Assembly (NCBI GenBank): GCA_947494805.1
Contig: CANLWK010000002.1
Coordinates: forward strand, 124,001-188,000
Origin: an uncultured Croceitalea sp.
GTDB taxonomy: Bacteria > Bacteroidota > Bacteroidia > Flavobacteriales > Flavobacteriaceae
DNA length: 64,000 nucleotides
Reading direction: 5' to 3'
The translations under genes were made by a program, and so were the position numbers. A model generated the notes under the pieces. The model saw only the letters and a program-made list of their open reading frames with translations, searched no databases and was not told where the DNA came from. Below are positions 52,447 through 62,162 of the stretch, piece by piece. The number at the start of each line of letters is the position of its first letter. The stretch's first letter is position 1.

Positions 52447-52818
52447 TTAGACATGTTGGTCAATTAGAATGGTATTGCCATCTGGGTCGGTCAGCACAAA
52501 ACTGGCAGGACCCGAACTTTGCTCATCAGCTTCTTTTATCAATGCCACTTGATGGGCTTTTAAATGCTTTTGAATGTCCCTTACATCATCAAATCCATCC
52601 ACTTTTTGTGCATTTTCGTCCCAACCGGGGTTAAAGGTCAAAATATTGTTCTCAAACATACCTTGAAAAAGCCCAATGAGCGCATTGCCATTTTTCATGA
52701 TCAGATAGTTTCGCTCCATAGCTCCTGCAAATACAGAAAACCCCAATTTTTCATAAAAACTCTTGGAAGTTTCTAAATTCTTCACCGAAAGACTCATCGA
52801 AAATGCACCTAGTTTCAT
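52447..52818 (-). CDS. VOC (glyoxalase-like) protein
   Basis: This 123-residue protein has the two beta-alpha-beta-beta-beta units of the VOC superfamily: AFSMSLSVKNLETSKSFYEK, LGFSVFAGAMERNYLIMKNG and ASFVLTDPDGNTILIDQHV. A metal-ligand Glu is not obvious at the usual end position, so catalysis is uncertain. It is a single gene. Confidence 0.9.
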   Translation of the reverse strand: MKLGAFSMSLSVKNLETSKSFYEKLGFSVFAGAMERNYLIMKNGNALIGLFQGMFENNILTFNPGWDENAQKVDGFDDVRDIQKHLKAHQVALIKEADEQSSGPASFVLTDPDGNTILIDQHV

Positions 52819-52918
52819 AGTGTTGGTTTATTGGTTTTTACTATTTAAATGTACTGGTTTTCAAATCAATGGGCAAATACATAGACAGAGATTGGACGGT
52901 AATGAATCTAAACATAAA

Positions 52919-52942
52919 ACCACCCAATATGGGTGGTTTTTA
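52919..52942. terminator. Terminator between VOC and lipoprotein genes
   Basis: ACCACCC pairs with GGGTGGT around a 5-base loop, with T-rich tails on both strands. On the minus strand it ends the lipoprotein gene. Confidence 0.85.
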
Positions 52943-52999
52943 CATTTTTTTATTATTGTTTTCAGTACCCAATATTATGAATATCGGTGGCTTGTTTTT

Positions 53000-53818
53000 C
53001 TAAGGTTTTAACATGACACTTCGCTCAACACTGTTGAAAGGACCATCAATGAGTTTGCCCTCACTATCAACTAGCTCTAACATAATACGAACTTCACCCA
53101 TAGGCAATCCTTTCATGACATGTGGAGCCCATTCTGTAATCATAAATACTTGATCATTGATGGTTGCCCGTACTTTGTTGCCATCTTCTGACAGTGTCGT
53201 GTTTAGTACAAAAAAGTCCAACAACATGTTTTCGGTGTCTTTTCCTGTATACTCGCCTTTAGGACGACTATAAATTAAAGTAGGGCTGTCCATCTGCAGA
53301 CCAACAGCATCTTGAGGGTCAGACCCAATTTCAAGTTTTCTTACTACTACTGAATTCTCATTTTTAACCGATTCATGGTAAGAACGGCTCAAAAACGCAA
53401 CCAAATGATGTACGCCATCAGGAATTTCTTTTTTAAATGAAGCCTCGTAATGTGCAGAATACGGTTGATTGTTCAAAATAAAATGAATATGTTGCCCTTT
53501 TCCCGAGTTGGCCAACTTTCCAGCATTTTCACCTTCTGTTTGAGCCCCCAATTCGTAGTTCTTTACAGTAAAGTTGAAATCGACTTCTCCGCTTTTATCT
53601 ATTTTAATGGTATTTTCACCGTCCAAAACCAACTCAGCCTCTGCATATGCTGGGGAACCTTCCAATTTTTCTAATGTTATAGTTTCCTGTACTACTTCTT
53701 TATCAACCATTTCGGTAGCTTCGGGCGTTTCCTCAGCCTCTTTCTTTGCTTGTTTACAACTGAATGCAGTAATCAGTAGCAGTCCAAGAAGTGTTACCTG
53801 TATTTTTTTCATTTTCAA
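53000..53818 (-). CDS. Lipoprotein of unknown function with beta-rich repeats
   Basis: This 272-residue lipoprotein (lipobox within ITAFSCKQ; an ATG two codons in is an alternative start) has an acidic linker. Two related beta-rich halves follow (VDFNFTVKNYELGAQTEGEN, GQHIHFILNNQPYSAHYEAS, MLLDFFVLNTTLSEDGNKVR, PMGEVRIMLELVDSEGKLID). The second half looks like a diverged copy of the first. I do not recognise the family with confidence. Confidence 0.7.
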   Translation of the reverse strand: MKMKKIQVTLLGLLLITAFSCKQAKKEAEETPEATEMVDKEVVQETITLEKLEGSPAYAEAELVLDGENTIKIDKSGEVDFNFTVKNYELGAQTEGENAGKLANSGKGQHIHFILNNQPYSAHYEASFKKEIPDGVHHLVAFLSRSYHESVKNENSVVVRKLEIGSDPQDAVGLQMDSPTLIYSRPKGEYTGKDTENMLLDFFVLNTTLSEDGNKVRATINDQVFMITEWAPHVMKGLPMGEVRIMLELVDSEGKLIDGPFNSVERSVMLKP

Positions 53819-53884
53819 TGTTTTTTAGTTGTTGTCTAAGTTACTGATAATTTGACCTCAAATCAATGTTTTGATTGACGGTTT

Positions 53885-54409
53885 TCACAAAGGTTTGAAC
53901 AGTTGTCTTGGGTCACGAATGCCGCGCTTTAGGTTTTCACAAAGTAGGAGTGTTTTATCTATTTTGGTCTGGGAGTTCTTATAACGTGCAATAGCGTAGA
54001 TAAGGCCCCGTTTGCGACCATCGGTGAGTGTCTCAAAAATTTGATGGGCATCATAATCACTCACCATCACCGCTTCAAATTCTTCTGGTACTTCAACACC
54101 GTATTTAGAGGTGTCCTCAAAAAACTGTAATTGAAACTCGTCGTTCGGAAACAGACCAAGTTCATTTTGGTAGCGTTTACCGAACATCATATAATGCAAT
54201 CCATTTCTTTTTTGAATGGCTCCGTGAAAATCCAGTTGGTTCCCTTCAAAAGTAGCCACTGCTTTTACCCGTTTTAAGTTTTTGGCCAAAAATGGCGCTA
54301 TGATTTCTTCAGGCAGTAATAACGTGTAATAGCTTCCGGTAACGGTTATCTTAAAAACAGGACTTTTTAGCACTTGATTGAATTTTAACAAATCAAAGAT
54401 AGTACACAA
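53885..54409 (-). CDS. DUF1905/YdeI-OmpD-associated family protein
   Basis: This 174-residue frame has a DUF1905-like beta barrel first (YYTLLLPEEIIAPFLAKNLK, FHGAIQKRNGLHYMMFGKRY). A YdeI-type C-terminal helical part (DGRKRGLIYAIARYKNSQTK) follows. The start is unclear: the frame opens with GTG at 54409, but a -7-like TATCTTTG lies just inside it, so translation may start at TTG 54391 or GTG 54373. The family is of uncertain function. Confidence 0.75.
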   Translation of the reverse strand: MCTIFDLLKFNQVLKSPVFKITVTGSYYTLLLPEEIIAPFLAKNLKRVKAVATFEGNQLDFHGAIQKRNGLHYMMFGKRYQNELGLFPNDEFQLQFFEDTSKYGVEVPEEFEAVMVSDYDAHQIFETLTDGRKRGLIYAIARYKNSQTKIDKTLLLCENLKRGIRDPRQLFKPL

Positions 54410-54527
54410 AAAATATCGAAAAGTACGATTAAGTGCTTAAAAAATACGATTATCGGTATTTTTTCGTTCTATTTGAAGTCTAATTTCCCCCATTGGATGC
54501 TGAACTTATTAAAAAGTACAAACCATT

Positions 54528-54737
54528 ATGTTGGCTTACCAACCATCAAAGTATCTCGATTTTTTAAGCTACTGCAAGCAAAGACGTCTGTGTAGTAAAG
54601 ACTATCATCGTCTAAAAGCAATGAAGGCGCTAGGGGAAATCGGTCCTAAAGACTATTTCAAAGCTCTTCGAAAACTACATGAGACTGTCATTGAGCTTGA
54701 GTTGCAGTACTTTGATATTCTACATATGCGTCACTAG
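54528..54737 (+). CDS. Small helical protein of unknown function
   Basis: This 69-residue protein (MLAYQPSKYLDFLSYCKQRR) is soluble and helical, with the basic motif RRLCSKDYHRLKAMKALGEI and a C-terminal HMRH. Its stop overlaps the convergent stop by 4 bases (CTAG). The coding pattern and spacing from its promoter region support a real gene, but I do not recognise it. Confidence 0.6.
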   Translation: MLAYQPSKYLDFLSYCKQRRLCSKDYHRLKAMKALGEIGPKDYFKALRKLHETVIELELQYFDILHMRH

Positions 54738-55954
54738 TTCACTAAAGTAGTGATGACCTGCGTTTCGCTGTGCAATGTTCTATGAACGGGACATTTATCG
54801 GCTATCGCTACCAATTTTGATCTCTGTTGCTCGTTTAAATCACCGGTCAACTTGATTTCTCGTGTGAACGTATCAATTTTTGCTGTGTCACTTTCACAGT
54901 GTTCACAATCTTCTGCATGTGTTTTGCTGTAAGAAGTATGTACTTCAACATTTGCGAGTATCCATCCTTTTCGTCTGGCATACATTTGAAGTGTCATGGC
55001 CGTACAGGCCGAAAGCCCTGCCGAGACCAATTCATAGGGCGATGGGCCATAGTCTTTACCACCAAAATCTTCAGGTTCGTCAGCCAATAGGTAGTGGTTG
55101 CCAACTTTCATTTGTGTGGTAAAACCTTCCTCAGCGTCAAGACTGGCCACGACTTGGTGTTTTGAACGTAGTTTTTCATTGACTCTCTTGGCAATGGGCA
55201 AGTAGCGCTTTGCCCATCCTGAAATAACTTCACCTACATATGTTGAATCTTCTTTATTGAACAATAAATGGTCGGCGCCATCCAATGACACAAAACTTTT
55301 GGGATGATGGGCGGCAACATAAATTTCTTCTGCATTTTTGATACCGACAGTATCGTCTTGTGGAGAATGCATTATCAGTAATGGTTTACGTAGTGATTTT
55401 GCGGTTTCGGGCAGTGATTTCGTTTCAAGGTCATCAACAAACTGTTTCTTTATTTTGAAATCACGACCACTCAAATTGACTACGGCTTCACCTTTGGCAT
55501 TGATTTCTTCAAGCCCACTTTTAAACAAGTGTTTCACATGCTTAGGATTTGATGGCGCGCCCACAGTGGCAATAGCATTTACCGAAGCTATTTCAGCAGC
55601 TGCAAAAATTACCGCAGCTCCTCCCAAAGAGTGCCCAATAAGCAATGATGGCGCTTTATAGTTTTCTTTCAAAAAATCTGCTGCGACCACCAAATCACTG
55701 ACATTGCCTGAAAAGTTTGTGTCAGCAAAATCACCATCACTTTCACCTAAGCCGGTAAAATCAAAGCGTAGTACGGCAAATCCGTTTGAGGTCAATGCCT
55801 TGCTAATATTTTTAACGGCCGAAAGATTTTTGGTGCAGGTGAAGCAGTGTGCAAAAAGCGCGTAGTTGTGCGGATTTCTATCAGCAGGAAATTCTAAACG
55901 CCCGACGAGTGTTTGTCCTTCGTTATTGGTAAATGTGATTTTTTTAAGACCCAT
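54734..55954 (-). CDS. Alpha/beta hydrolase fused to OsmC domain
   Basis: This 406-residue fusion has an alpha/beta hydrolase domain (about 1-255) with nucleophile S109 (GHSLGG), acid D200 or D201 (HSPQDDTVG) and H229 (GADHLLF). An OsmC/Ohr-type domain (about 265-406) follows, with peroxidatic cysteine C317 (LSACTAMTLQMYARRKGW) and C388 (CPVHRTLHSE). OsmC domains reduce organic hydroperoxides. The combination suggests hydrolysis and detoxification of oxidised esters or lipids. This architecture is known in Bacteroidota. Confidence 0.95.
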   Translation of the reverse strand: MGLKKITFTNNEGQTLVGRLEFPADRNPHNYALFAHCFTCTKNLSAVKNISKALTSNGFAVLRFDFTGLGESDGDFADTNFSGNVSDLVVAADFLKENYKAPSLLIGHSLGGAAVIFAAAEIASVNAIATVGAPSNPKHVKHLFKSGLEEINAKGEAVVNLSGRDFKIKKQFVDDLETKSLPETAKSLRKPLLIMHSPQDDTVGIKNAEEIYVAAHHPKSFVSLDGADHLLFNKEDSTYVGEVISGWAKRYLPIAKRVNEKLRSKHQVVASLDAEEGFTTQMKVGNHYLLADEPEDFGGKDYGPSPYELVSAGLSACTAMTLQMYARRKGWILANVEVHTSYSKTHAEDCEHCESDTAKIDTFTREIKLTGDLNEQQRSKLVAIADKCPVHRTLHSETQVITTLVN

Positions 55955-56062
55955 GGCATGGTTTTTAATTGCATTAAAAGTCGGTTTTTCTTTAAAACCT
56001 TATCAAAATACAATATTGGTATTAAAAATAGTCCCTTTTGCCAGCCGTTGAATCTTGTTTGC

Positions 56063-56776
56063 CTACTTCTTTTTACGTAGGTCCGGATTAAAGAATACTC
56101 CTATCTGCCATCGGTCAAAGACCGCATTTGAAAATTGGTTTCTTAAGTATCCGAATTGCATACTGCTGTTTTCGGTAATGCGAACGCCCAAAGCACCATA
56201 CAATCTGTTCTGATCAAAAAGATTGTCTTGTAGATTTATAAAGATTTCATCATAAAAGTTTAGAAAAAAAGTGTTGGTCAAGGGTAAGGTAACTTGAAGT
56301 CGATATCGTGCCCTATGTTTGGTACTACGCTCAAATTCGGGGTCATTTTCTTCACCAACCGTAATGAAACGTTGCTCTAATCGATACCGGTGTTCGAACG
56401 CAAACTCCCAAACTTTGTTGGTCAGTATAAATTGTTCAAAAATCCGATGCTCATTTAGGCGAAGGTCATCGACCAAAATATCACCAAAAATAACTCTACT
56501 ATCTGAAAAATTGGGATCCGTTTTGATATAGGCATAGCCAGCTGTTGCTATGGCATTTTTATTGATGTGATAGTTTAATCCGGTTCTCAGTAGTAGTTGG
56601 TTAAAGTTGCTTGAAGTCTCATAGTACCGAAACTGTGCTTCGGTATGAACACTAAATCGTTCAGTAACTTTGTTCATGCCAAAGTACATGTACCAAATAC
56701 CGGTCTCTGCTTCCCCAGATAGTTGGGCAGTCCCCAATTGTATTGCTAAAAGAAAAAAAATGATTACGCTCTTCAT
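56063..56776 (-). CDS. DUF2490 outer-membrane protein
   Basis: This 237-residue protein starts at the ATG 56776 (MKSVIIFFLLAIQLGTAQ) with a clean signal peptide; the upstream in-frame part is unlikely to be translated. It has the DUF2490 pattern of alternating barrel strands (FSVHTEAQFRYYETSSNFNQ, WEFAFEHRYRLEQRFI, HRARYRLQVTLPL) and a C-terminal RKKK tail. Function is unknown. Confidence 0.9.
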   Translation of the reverse strand: MKSVIIFFLLAIQLGTAQLSGEAETGIWYMYFGMNKVTERFSVHTEAQFRYYETSSNFNQLLLRTGLNYHINKNAIATAGYAYIKTDPNFSDSRVIFGDILVDDLRLNEHRIFEQFILTNKVWEFAFEHRYRLEQRFITVGEENDPEFERSTKHRARYRLQVTLPLTNTFFLNFYDEIFINLQDNLFDQNRLYGALGVRITENSSMQFGYLRNQFSNAVFDRWQIGVFFNPDLRKKK

Positions 56777-56791
56777 ATTGCTTTTGAAAAC

Positions 56792-56823
56792 AATTACCCC
56801 ACTTTGTTCAAAGCAGGGTAATT
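56792..56823 (-). terminator. Two-tier hairpin after S9 peptidase gene
   Basis: AATTACCC pairs with GGGTAATT, and inside the same loop CTTTG pairs with CAAAG, giving one stacked stem. On the minus strand it is followed by TTGTTTTC. It probably ends the two-gene peptidase operon. Confidence 0.75.
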
Positions 56824-56846
56824 TGATAAAACCTTTAGTTACTAAT

Positions 56847-58766
56847 TTATATACCTCCATCTTTAATGGGGGTGACTTCTTCCTTTTTTAAGTGTAAATC
56901 CAAGAATTCCAAAACTTTGCTGTAAGCGGTAATCTGGTTTTCTTTTTTCACGAAACCATGACCTTCATCATCAAATAAAACATATTCAACCGGAACGCCG
57001 TTCTTGCGAACGCCTGCCACAATCTCATCTGATTCTACCTGAAGTACCCTTGGATCTTGGGCGCCTTGCAAAACAATTAACGGTTTGGTGACCTTATCGG
57101 TATGGAAAAGGGGTGAAATCGCCTTCAATCGAACAGAATCAGCACTATGTGGATCGCCCAATTCTTTGTAAAGGGCATCTTTGAACGACTCCCACCATGG
57201 CGGAATACTCTTTAAGGTACGTACCCAGTTTGTTACGCCAAACAGGTTTACTCCCACATCAAATTCTTCTGGTGTATAGGTTAAGGCGGCCATGGTCATA
57301 TAACCACCATATGATCCTCCGATGATACCAATTTTTTCGCCATCAATTTCGGGTTGGGCGGCGAGCCAGTTCTTTCCTTCTACACAATCCTTTAAATCTT
57401 TATCACCATGGTTAAGGTCGTCCATTTGATAAAAAGTCTTTCCGTAGCCACTACTTCCTCTATTGTTAACCGCTAAAATGGCATAACCATGATTGACCAT
57501 ATATTGAATGAAAGCACTGAAATTTTGCCGTGACTGTCCGCCTGGGCCACCGTGTACCCATACCAAAGCAGGTACTGGATTCTCTTCTGTGGCTTGGTGC
57601 GGTTTATAGTAAATCGCAGGGATTTCTAGATCATCAAACGATTTATATCGTATGACTTCGGCATTAACCAAGTCTTCGGCCTGAATTTCTTCGTTCAGAA
57701 CATCGGTCAATTTTTGCTGTTCCTTAGATGATAAATCATAAATGTAAAGATTGCTTGGGGTGTGCGAACCGCCAGCATAAAAACGCATTAAGGTCTCGTC
57801 TTCTGAAAAGCCCACATTGGTGATATCCATATTTTCAAAAGATGGTAGATCAATATTTTTTCCGGTGGCAACATCTTTCACCTCAATGACGTTCTTAGCG
57901 TCTTCGTTGATGTAAGTGACCTGATAAGTCCCTTGCTCGGTAAAATATGTTCCCCAGATATCCCAAGACTTTTCCATGACCTTTTCTTTGGCACCAGATT
58001 CAATATCATAGCGCATCATATAGGCAAATTCGGCACCATCATCCGTAGTATAGTAAAAAGATGAGCCATCAGGTGAAAAATCAGAACCATTATTAGCGCT
58101 CTGGTTTTCATTGATCTGGGCCATTTTTTTATCTTCTAAACTATAGATGAACAAATCAGAATCATTGGTATTGATAGGCTTACCCAACGTGATATATTTT
58201 TTGTTGTCGGCAATGCCGTCAATACTGTAACCTTCAGTATTTTCATAAATGAGAGTTGGTGTCAATGTCTCTAAATCCATCTCATAAATATCATCATTAC
58301 GTGGATTTCGACTGTTCGAGGTGTAAAAAAAGCTTTTGTCATCTTCGGCCCATCCATAGAATGAAGCTCTTGCACCTTCCGTTGGGGTCAGGTCCCTATG
58401 GCTGCCATCACTTTCTCTAATATAAATATGAAAGATTTCATCACCATTGCCGTCCATCCTAAAAAGCATTCGTTCATCTTTTGGAAAATACGAAATAGCA
58501 AAAACCGAAGAACTGTCAGATGCGGTAATGGGCATCATTTCGCCAGTATCCAGGCCTATGGTGTACATATTGTAAATGCCTGAGCGATTGCTTGATATCA
58601 AAAGCTTTGAATTGTCAGGCGAAAAACTGCCGCCCCCAATAGCTTCATTGTCCATCATTTGGCCAATGGTATAGGTTTTCATCGTTTCGGCTAGCGTAGG
58701 CATCGCTTTTTCTTCTTTGCAACACCAAATAAGGGTTACGGTAAATAACAAGAACAGTTTCTTCAT
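56847..58766 (-). CDS. S9 (prolyl oligopeptidase) family serine peptidase
   Basis: This 639-residue lipoprotein-like protein (Cys residues near the signal end, TLIWCCKEE) has a beta-propeller region (about 40-370). A catalytic alpha/beta domain follows with S485 (GGSYGGYM), D571 (GAQDPRV) and H603 (DEGHGF). It shows the tag WVHGGPGG and the ordering of the dipeptidyl-peptidase/acylaminoacyl-peptidase branch. It probably degrades peptides in the envelope. It starts 11 bp after the stop of the giant BNR-repeat gene and is co-transcribed with it. Confidence 0.94.
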   Translation of the reverse strand: MKKLFLLFTVTLIWCCKEEKAMPTLAETMKTYTIGQMMDNEAIGGGSFSPDNSKLLISSNRSGIYNMYTIGLDTGEMMPITASDSSSVFAISYFPKDERMLFRMDGNGDEIFHIYIRESDGSHRDLTPTEGARASFYGWAEDDKSFFYTSNSRNPRNDDIYEMDLETLTPTLIYENTEGYSIDGIADNKKYITLGKPINTNDSDLFIYSLEDKKMAQINENQSANNGSDFSPDGSSFYYTTDDGAEFAYMMRYDIESGAKEKVMEKSWDIWGTYFTEQGTYQVTYINEDAKNVIEVKDVATGKNIDLPSFENMDITNVGFSEDETLMRFYAGGSHTPSNLYIYDLSSKEQQKLTDVLNEEIQAEDLVNAEVIRYKSFDDLEIPAIYYKPHQATEENPVPALVWVHGGPGGQSRQNFSAFIQYMVNHGYAILAVNNRGSSGYGKTFYQMDDLNHGDKDLKDCVEGKNWLAAQPEIDGEKIGIIGGSYGGYMTMAALTYTPEEFDVGVNLFGVTNWVRTLKSIPPWWESFKDALYKELGDPHSADSVRLKAISPLFHTDKVTKPLIVLQGAQDPRVLQVESDEIVAGVRKNGVPVEYVLFDDEGHGFVKKENQITAYSKVLEFLDLHLKKEEVTPIKDGGI

Positions 58767-58777
58767 TTTCTTAGGAT

Positions 58778-61700
58778 TTAGTTTATGCTAAAGGTTTTTG
58801 TTTCTTTAAAGGGTGAAGTAGCCAGATTTTCAATGGTCTCGCGATATGGCTTCCACTTTTCGGTGAAAAAGGTGTTGGTTTTGTCTAAAGCCGACTTAAG
58901 TTGGTCTTCGGCGAATTTAATAAGTTTTTTCTCGGTCTGGGTGACTCCTGTTTTACGTGAACCAACATAGTAACCTGCCGTATTGATCCGCTGCATCACA
59001 TTGATCTCTGGGTTTCGCGTGATACCTTGTCGTTTATCTTCTTTACCGATAAAGAGGGCGACCACCGAATCAATTGCTTTGGTCATGTCTTTTGAGGCCT
59101 TGATCTCTTCTTTGTACTTTTCTTTGTCCAAACCTTTTAGTTCGTTACTATATTTATTGGCCAAATCTTTGCTTTCGACCAATTGCTTGACCGCATCTGC
59201 AGCTGTCTGTGTTAGTTTTTCAATACGTTTGCCATTTGCGTAAACTTCATTCAAGGCCGTAGTATTTACATTTAACCTTGGGTCACTCTTTACGGTAACC
59301 GTAGTTTCATCTGTGGCTTCGCCAAAGCTTACTTTTACGTTATAGGTGCCAGGCTTTACATCCACTCCGCCACGCTCGTTTTTCTTTTTACTTATTTTTC
59401 GAGCAGGCCTATCCGGACCTTTTTCATCCATGCTCCAGTACACACGATGAAAACCTGCCTTTTCAGGTGTCTTGTACTTTAAAGTTCGAATCAACCTGTC
59501 CCCATCATAAATGTCAAACTGAACAGAATCCTTTTTCTGAACGCCCGTCAATGTTTCTTTTTCAGTACCAGTTTCCGTATCCTCCTTCTTTTCTTTCGTT
59601 TTTTTCTCCTTTTTGACGTCCTTTTTTCCCTCTTTGAGGTAATAGGTCAACATTGCACCTCGATTTTTGTTTTCACCGTTATAGATAGCATCAGCACCAA
59701 AGCGACTGCCCGTAGCTTGTTGGTAAGCGGCCAGATAGGCCACGGGGCTATCGAACAATTTGATATCTTTCTGCAGGATAGACATATCGGTAGCTATGGC
59801 ACGAAGGGGACGAATGTCGTCTAAAACCCATGCCGCTCGCCCGAAAGTTCCAATGATCAAATCATGTTCTCTTGGATGAATGGCCAAATCTTTTGTAGAT
59901 ACAGTGGGGAAACTGTCGTTCCACTTTTGCCATTTGTTGCCTGCGCTGAACGAGATGTATAATCCGTCATCAGTGCCCAAAAACATCAAATTTGGGTTTT
60001 CTTCATCTTCGATAATGGATAACACATAACTTTTGACATCATCACCATCTACTATTCGCGTCCAAGTTTTGCCATAATCCTTGGTGCGATAGGCATACGG
60101 TGTATAGTTGAACCTACGGTAGTCATTGGCGACCAACAGTGCTTCTCCTTTATTTGTTTTGGATGCTTTTATTTGCGGAATCCAACTTCCTTTGGGCAAT
60201 CCTTTGATATTGGCAGTAACTTCTGTCCAATTGGCGCCACCGTTTTGGGTATAGTGCACCCGTCCGTCATCGGTACCTATCCAAAGCATATCTCTTTCTA
60301 CGACCGATGGTTCCGTGACCAGAATGGTACAGTGGTTTTCGGCCCCTGTTGCATCCATGGTCAAACCGCCGCTTTCGCTTTGTTTTTGTTTTTCAGGGTC
60401 ATTGGTAGTCAAATCTGGTGAAATCACCTCCCAAGTCAAACCTTTATCGGTCGATTTATGTACAAACTGACTTCCAAAATAAACAGTACTATTATCAAAA
60501 GGGTCTTGGCCAATGGCAGCATTCCAGTTAAAGCGTAGCTTTGTTTTCACATCGGGTGTAGTAGGACGTACAGCGTAGTTATTACCTGTTTTCCAGTCGT
60601 AACGCGAGACAAACCCTTGTTGGCTCATGGAATATCCGTATTGACTGTCATCTAAATCAGGTACCACGTCAAAACCATCGCCAAAACTAATTTCTTGCCA
60701 GTAATCGTTACGAATGCCCTGGGCGCGCCAAACATATGCCGGACCGCGCCACGAGCCGTTGTCTTGCATACCACCATAAACATTATAGGGGTATTCATTG
60801 TCAATGCTGATATGATAAAACTGTGCAACCGGTATGTTGCCCACAAAACGCCAAGTTTTACCTCCGTCTTTGGTGATGTTCATTCCGCCATCATTACCAT
60901 CAATCATAAATTGCCCATTATCTGGGTGTATCCACCAAGCATGATGATCTGGGTGTACCCCGTTGTCAACGCCATAGGCGGGCATCAGTTGTGTGAAATT
61001 TTTACCACCATCTTCAGAGACATTTACATAAGTGAACACAGAAAAGATGCGATTCTCATTTTCAGGATCCACATGAATATCAGAGTAATAAAAGGGGCGG
61101 TTGCCAATATCGTTCTTGTCATTGATTTTTTTCCATTTGAAACCACCATCCTCTGACTTGTAGAGCGCATTTTTTTTTGCCTCAACCAGCGCATAGATAA
61201 TGTTGGGCTTGTTTTTAGCAATCGAAATACCGATACGGCCCAGATCACCCTTCGGTAATCCGTCTTCATCGGTAAGTTTTTTCCAGTTCTCGCCGCCATC
61301 ATGTGTCATGTAAAGTCCACTGCCTTCGCCACCTGATTTAAAGAACCAAGGGTCTCTTTTGTGTTCCCACATACCAACAATCAGTTTATTTGGGTTGTTA
61401 GGGTCCATGACCATATCGCCCACACCTGTCTTGTTATTTGCAAAGAGAATTTTATTCCAGGTTTGTCCCCCATCGGTAGTTTTAAAAACACCCCGTTCTG
61501 GGTGTTCGCCCCAGGGTGAACCTATAGCCCCAACATAAACGGTATTAGGGTCGGTGGGGTCGATAATGACACGGTGGATATGACGAGTCTTTTCAAGGCC
61601 CATACCCTTCCAGCTTTTACCGCCATCCAAAGATTTGTATACACCATAACCACCATTTAAGCTGTTCCGCGGATTGCCTTCACCTGTACCCACCCAAATG

Positions 61701-61996
61701 ACTGAAGGATTGGATTGTTGAATGGCCACAGCACCAATTGAGGCAGTAACTTCTTTGTCAAAAATGGGCTTCCATTTAATACCGCCAGAGGTAGATTTCC
61801 AAAGTCCGCCTGAAGCAGTACCGACATACATTACATCAGGGTTGCTAACGACCACGTCAATGGCGGTTACACGACCACTCATGCCACCAGGCCCTATATT
61901 CCGCGGTTTTATGTCTTGTAACAGATCCATTTTAAACTCTTGTGCAAATAGGGTACATGATGCCATAAGCATCAAAAAGGAAAGTAGTCTCTTCAT
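58778..61996 (-). CDS. Sortilin/VPS10-like BNR-repeat exported protein
   Basis: This 1072-residue protein has a signal peptide (MKRLLSFLMLMASCTLFAQ). A beta-propeller region with many Asp-box motifs follows (for example KSLDGGKSWKG, KTTDGGQTWNK, KSEDGGFKWKK, YTQNGGANWTE). The C-terminal region is non-propeller and Lys/Glu-rich (around 790-815, KKDVKKEKKTKEKKEDTETG), then an Ig-like strand region (GTYNVKVSFGEATDETTVTV). It resembles VPS10/sortilin-type glycosyl-hydrolase-like proteins common in Bacteroidota. Activity is unknown. It pairs with the S9 peptidase. Confidence 0.92.
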   Translation of the reverse strand: MKRLLSFLMLMASCTLFAQEFKMDLLQDIKPRNIGPGGMSGRVTAIDVVVSNPDVMYVGTASGGLWKSTSGGIKWKPIFDKEVTASIGAVAIQQSNPSVIWVGTGEGNPRNSLNGGYGVYKSLDGGKSWKGMGLEKTRHIHRVIIDPTDPNTVYVGAIGSPWGEHPERGVFKTTDGGQTWNKILFANNKTGVGDMVMDPNNPNKLIVGMWEHKRDPWFFKSGGEGSGLYMTHDGGENWKKLTDEDGLPKGDLGRIGISIAKNKPNIIYALVEAKKNALYKSEDGGFKWKKINDKNDIGNRPFYYSDIHVDPENENRIFSVFTYVNVSEDGGKNFTQLMPAYGVDNGVHPDHHAWWIHPDNGQFMIDGNDGGMNITKDGGKTWRFVGNIPVAQFYHISIDNEYPYNVYGGMQDNGSWRGPAYVWRAQGIRNDYWQEISFGDGFDVVPDLDDSQYGYSMSQQGFVSRYDWKTGNNYAVRPTTPDVKTKLRFNWNAAIGQDPFDNSTVYFGSQFVHKSTDKGLTWEVISPDLTTNDPEKQKQSESGGLTMDATGAENHCTILVTEPSVVERDMLWIGTDDGRVHYTQNGGANWTEVTANIKGLPKGSWIPQIKASKTNKGEALLVANDYRRFNYTPYAYRTKDYGKTWTRIVDGDDVKSYVLSIIEDEENPNLMFLGTDDGLYISFSAGNKWQKWNDSFPTVSTKDLAIHPREHDLIIGTFGRAAWVLDDIRPLRAIATDMSILQKDIKLFDSPVAYLAAYQQATGSRFGADAIYNGENKNRGAMLTYYLKEGKKDVKKEKKTKEKKEDTETGTEKETLTGVQKKDSVQFDIYDGDRLIRTLKYKTPEKAGFHRVYWSMDEKGPDRPARKISKKKNERGGVDVKPGTYNVKVSFGEATDETTVTVKSDPRLNVNTTALNEVYANGKRIEKLTQTAADAVKQLVESKDLANKYSNELKGLDKEKYKEEIKASKDMTKAIDSVVALFIGKEDKRQGITRNPEINVMQRINTAGYYVGSRKTGVTQTEKKLIKFAEDQLKSALDKTNTFFTEKWKPYRETIENLATSPFKETKTFSIN

Positions 61997-62162
61997 TTTG
62001 AGTGTAAGTTGGTAATTAGTCGCCTAAAGATAACGAATTGCATAGGCAGAATTCTTAAAGGTGTGTTAAGGGTAAGTCAATGGCATGGCCATTACATTTA
62101 AATAGTAGTTTGATTCGGTTTTGATTATTGCCTTTCTTTTCTTTCTACAGTATATTTATTTT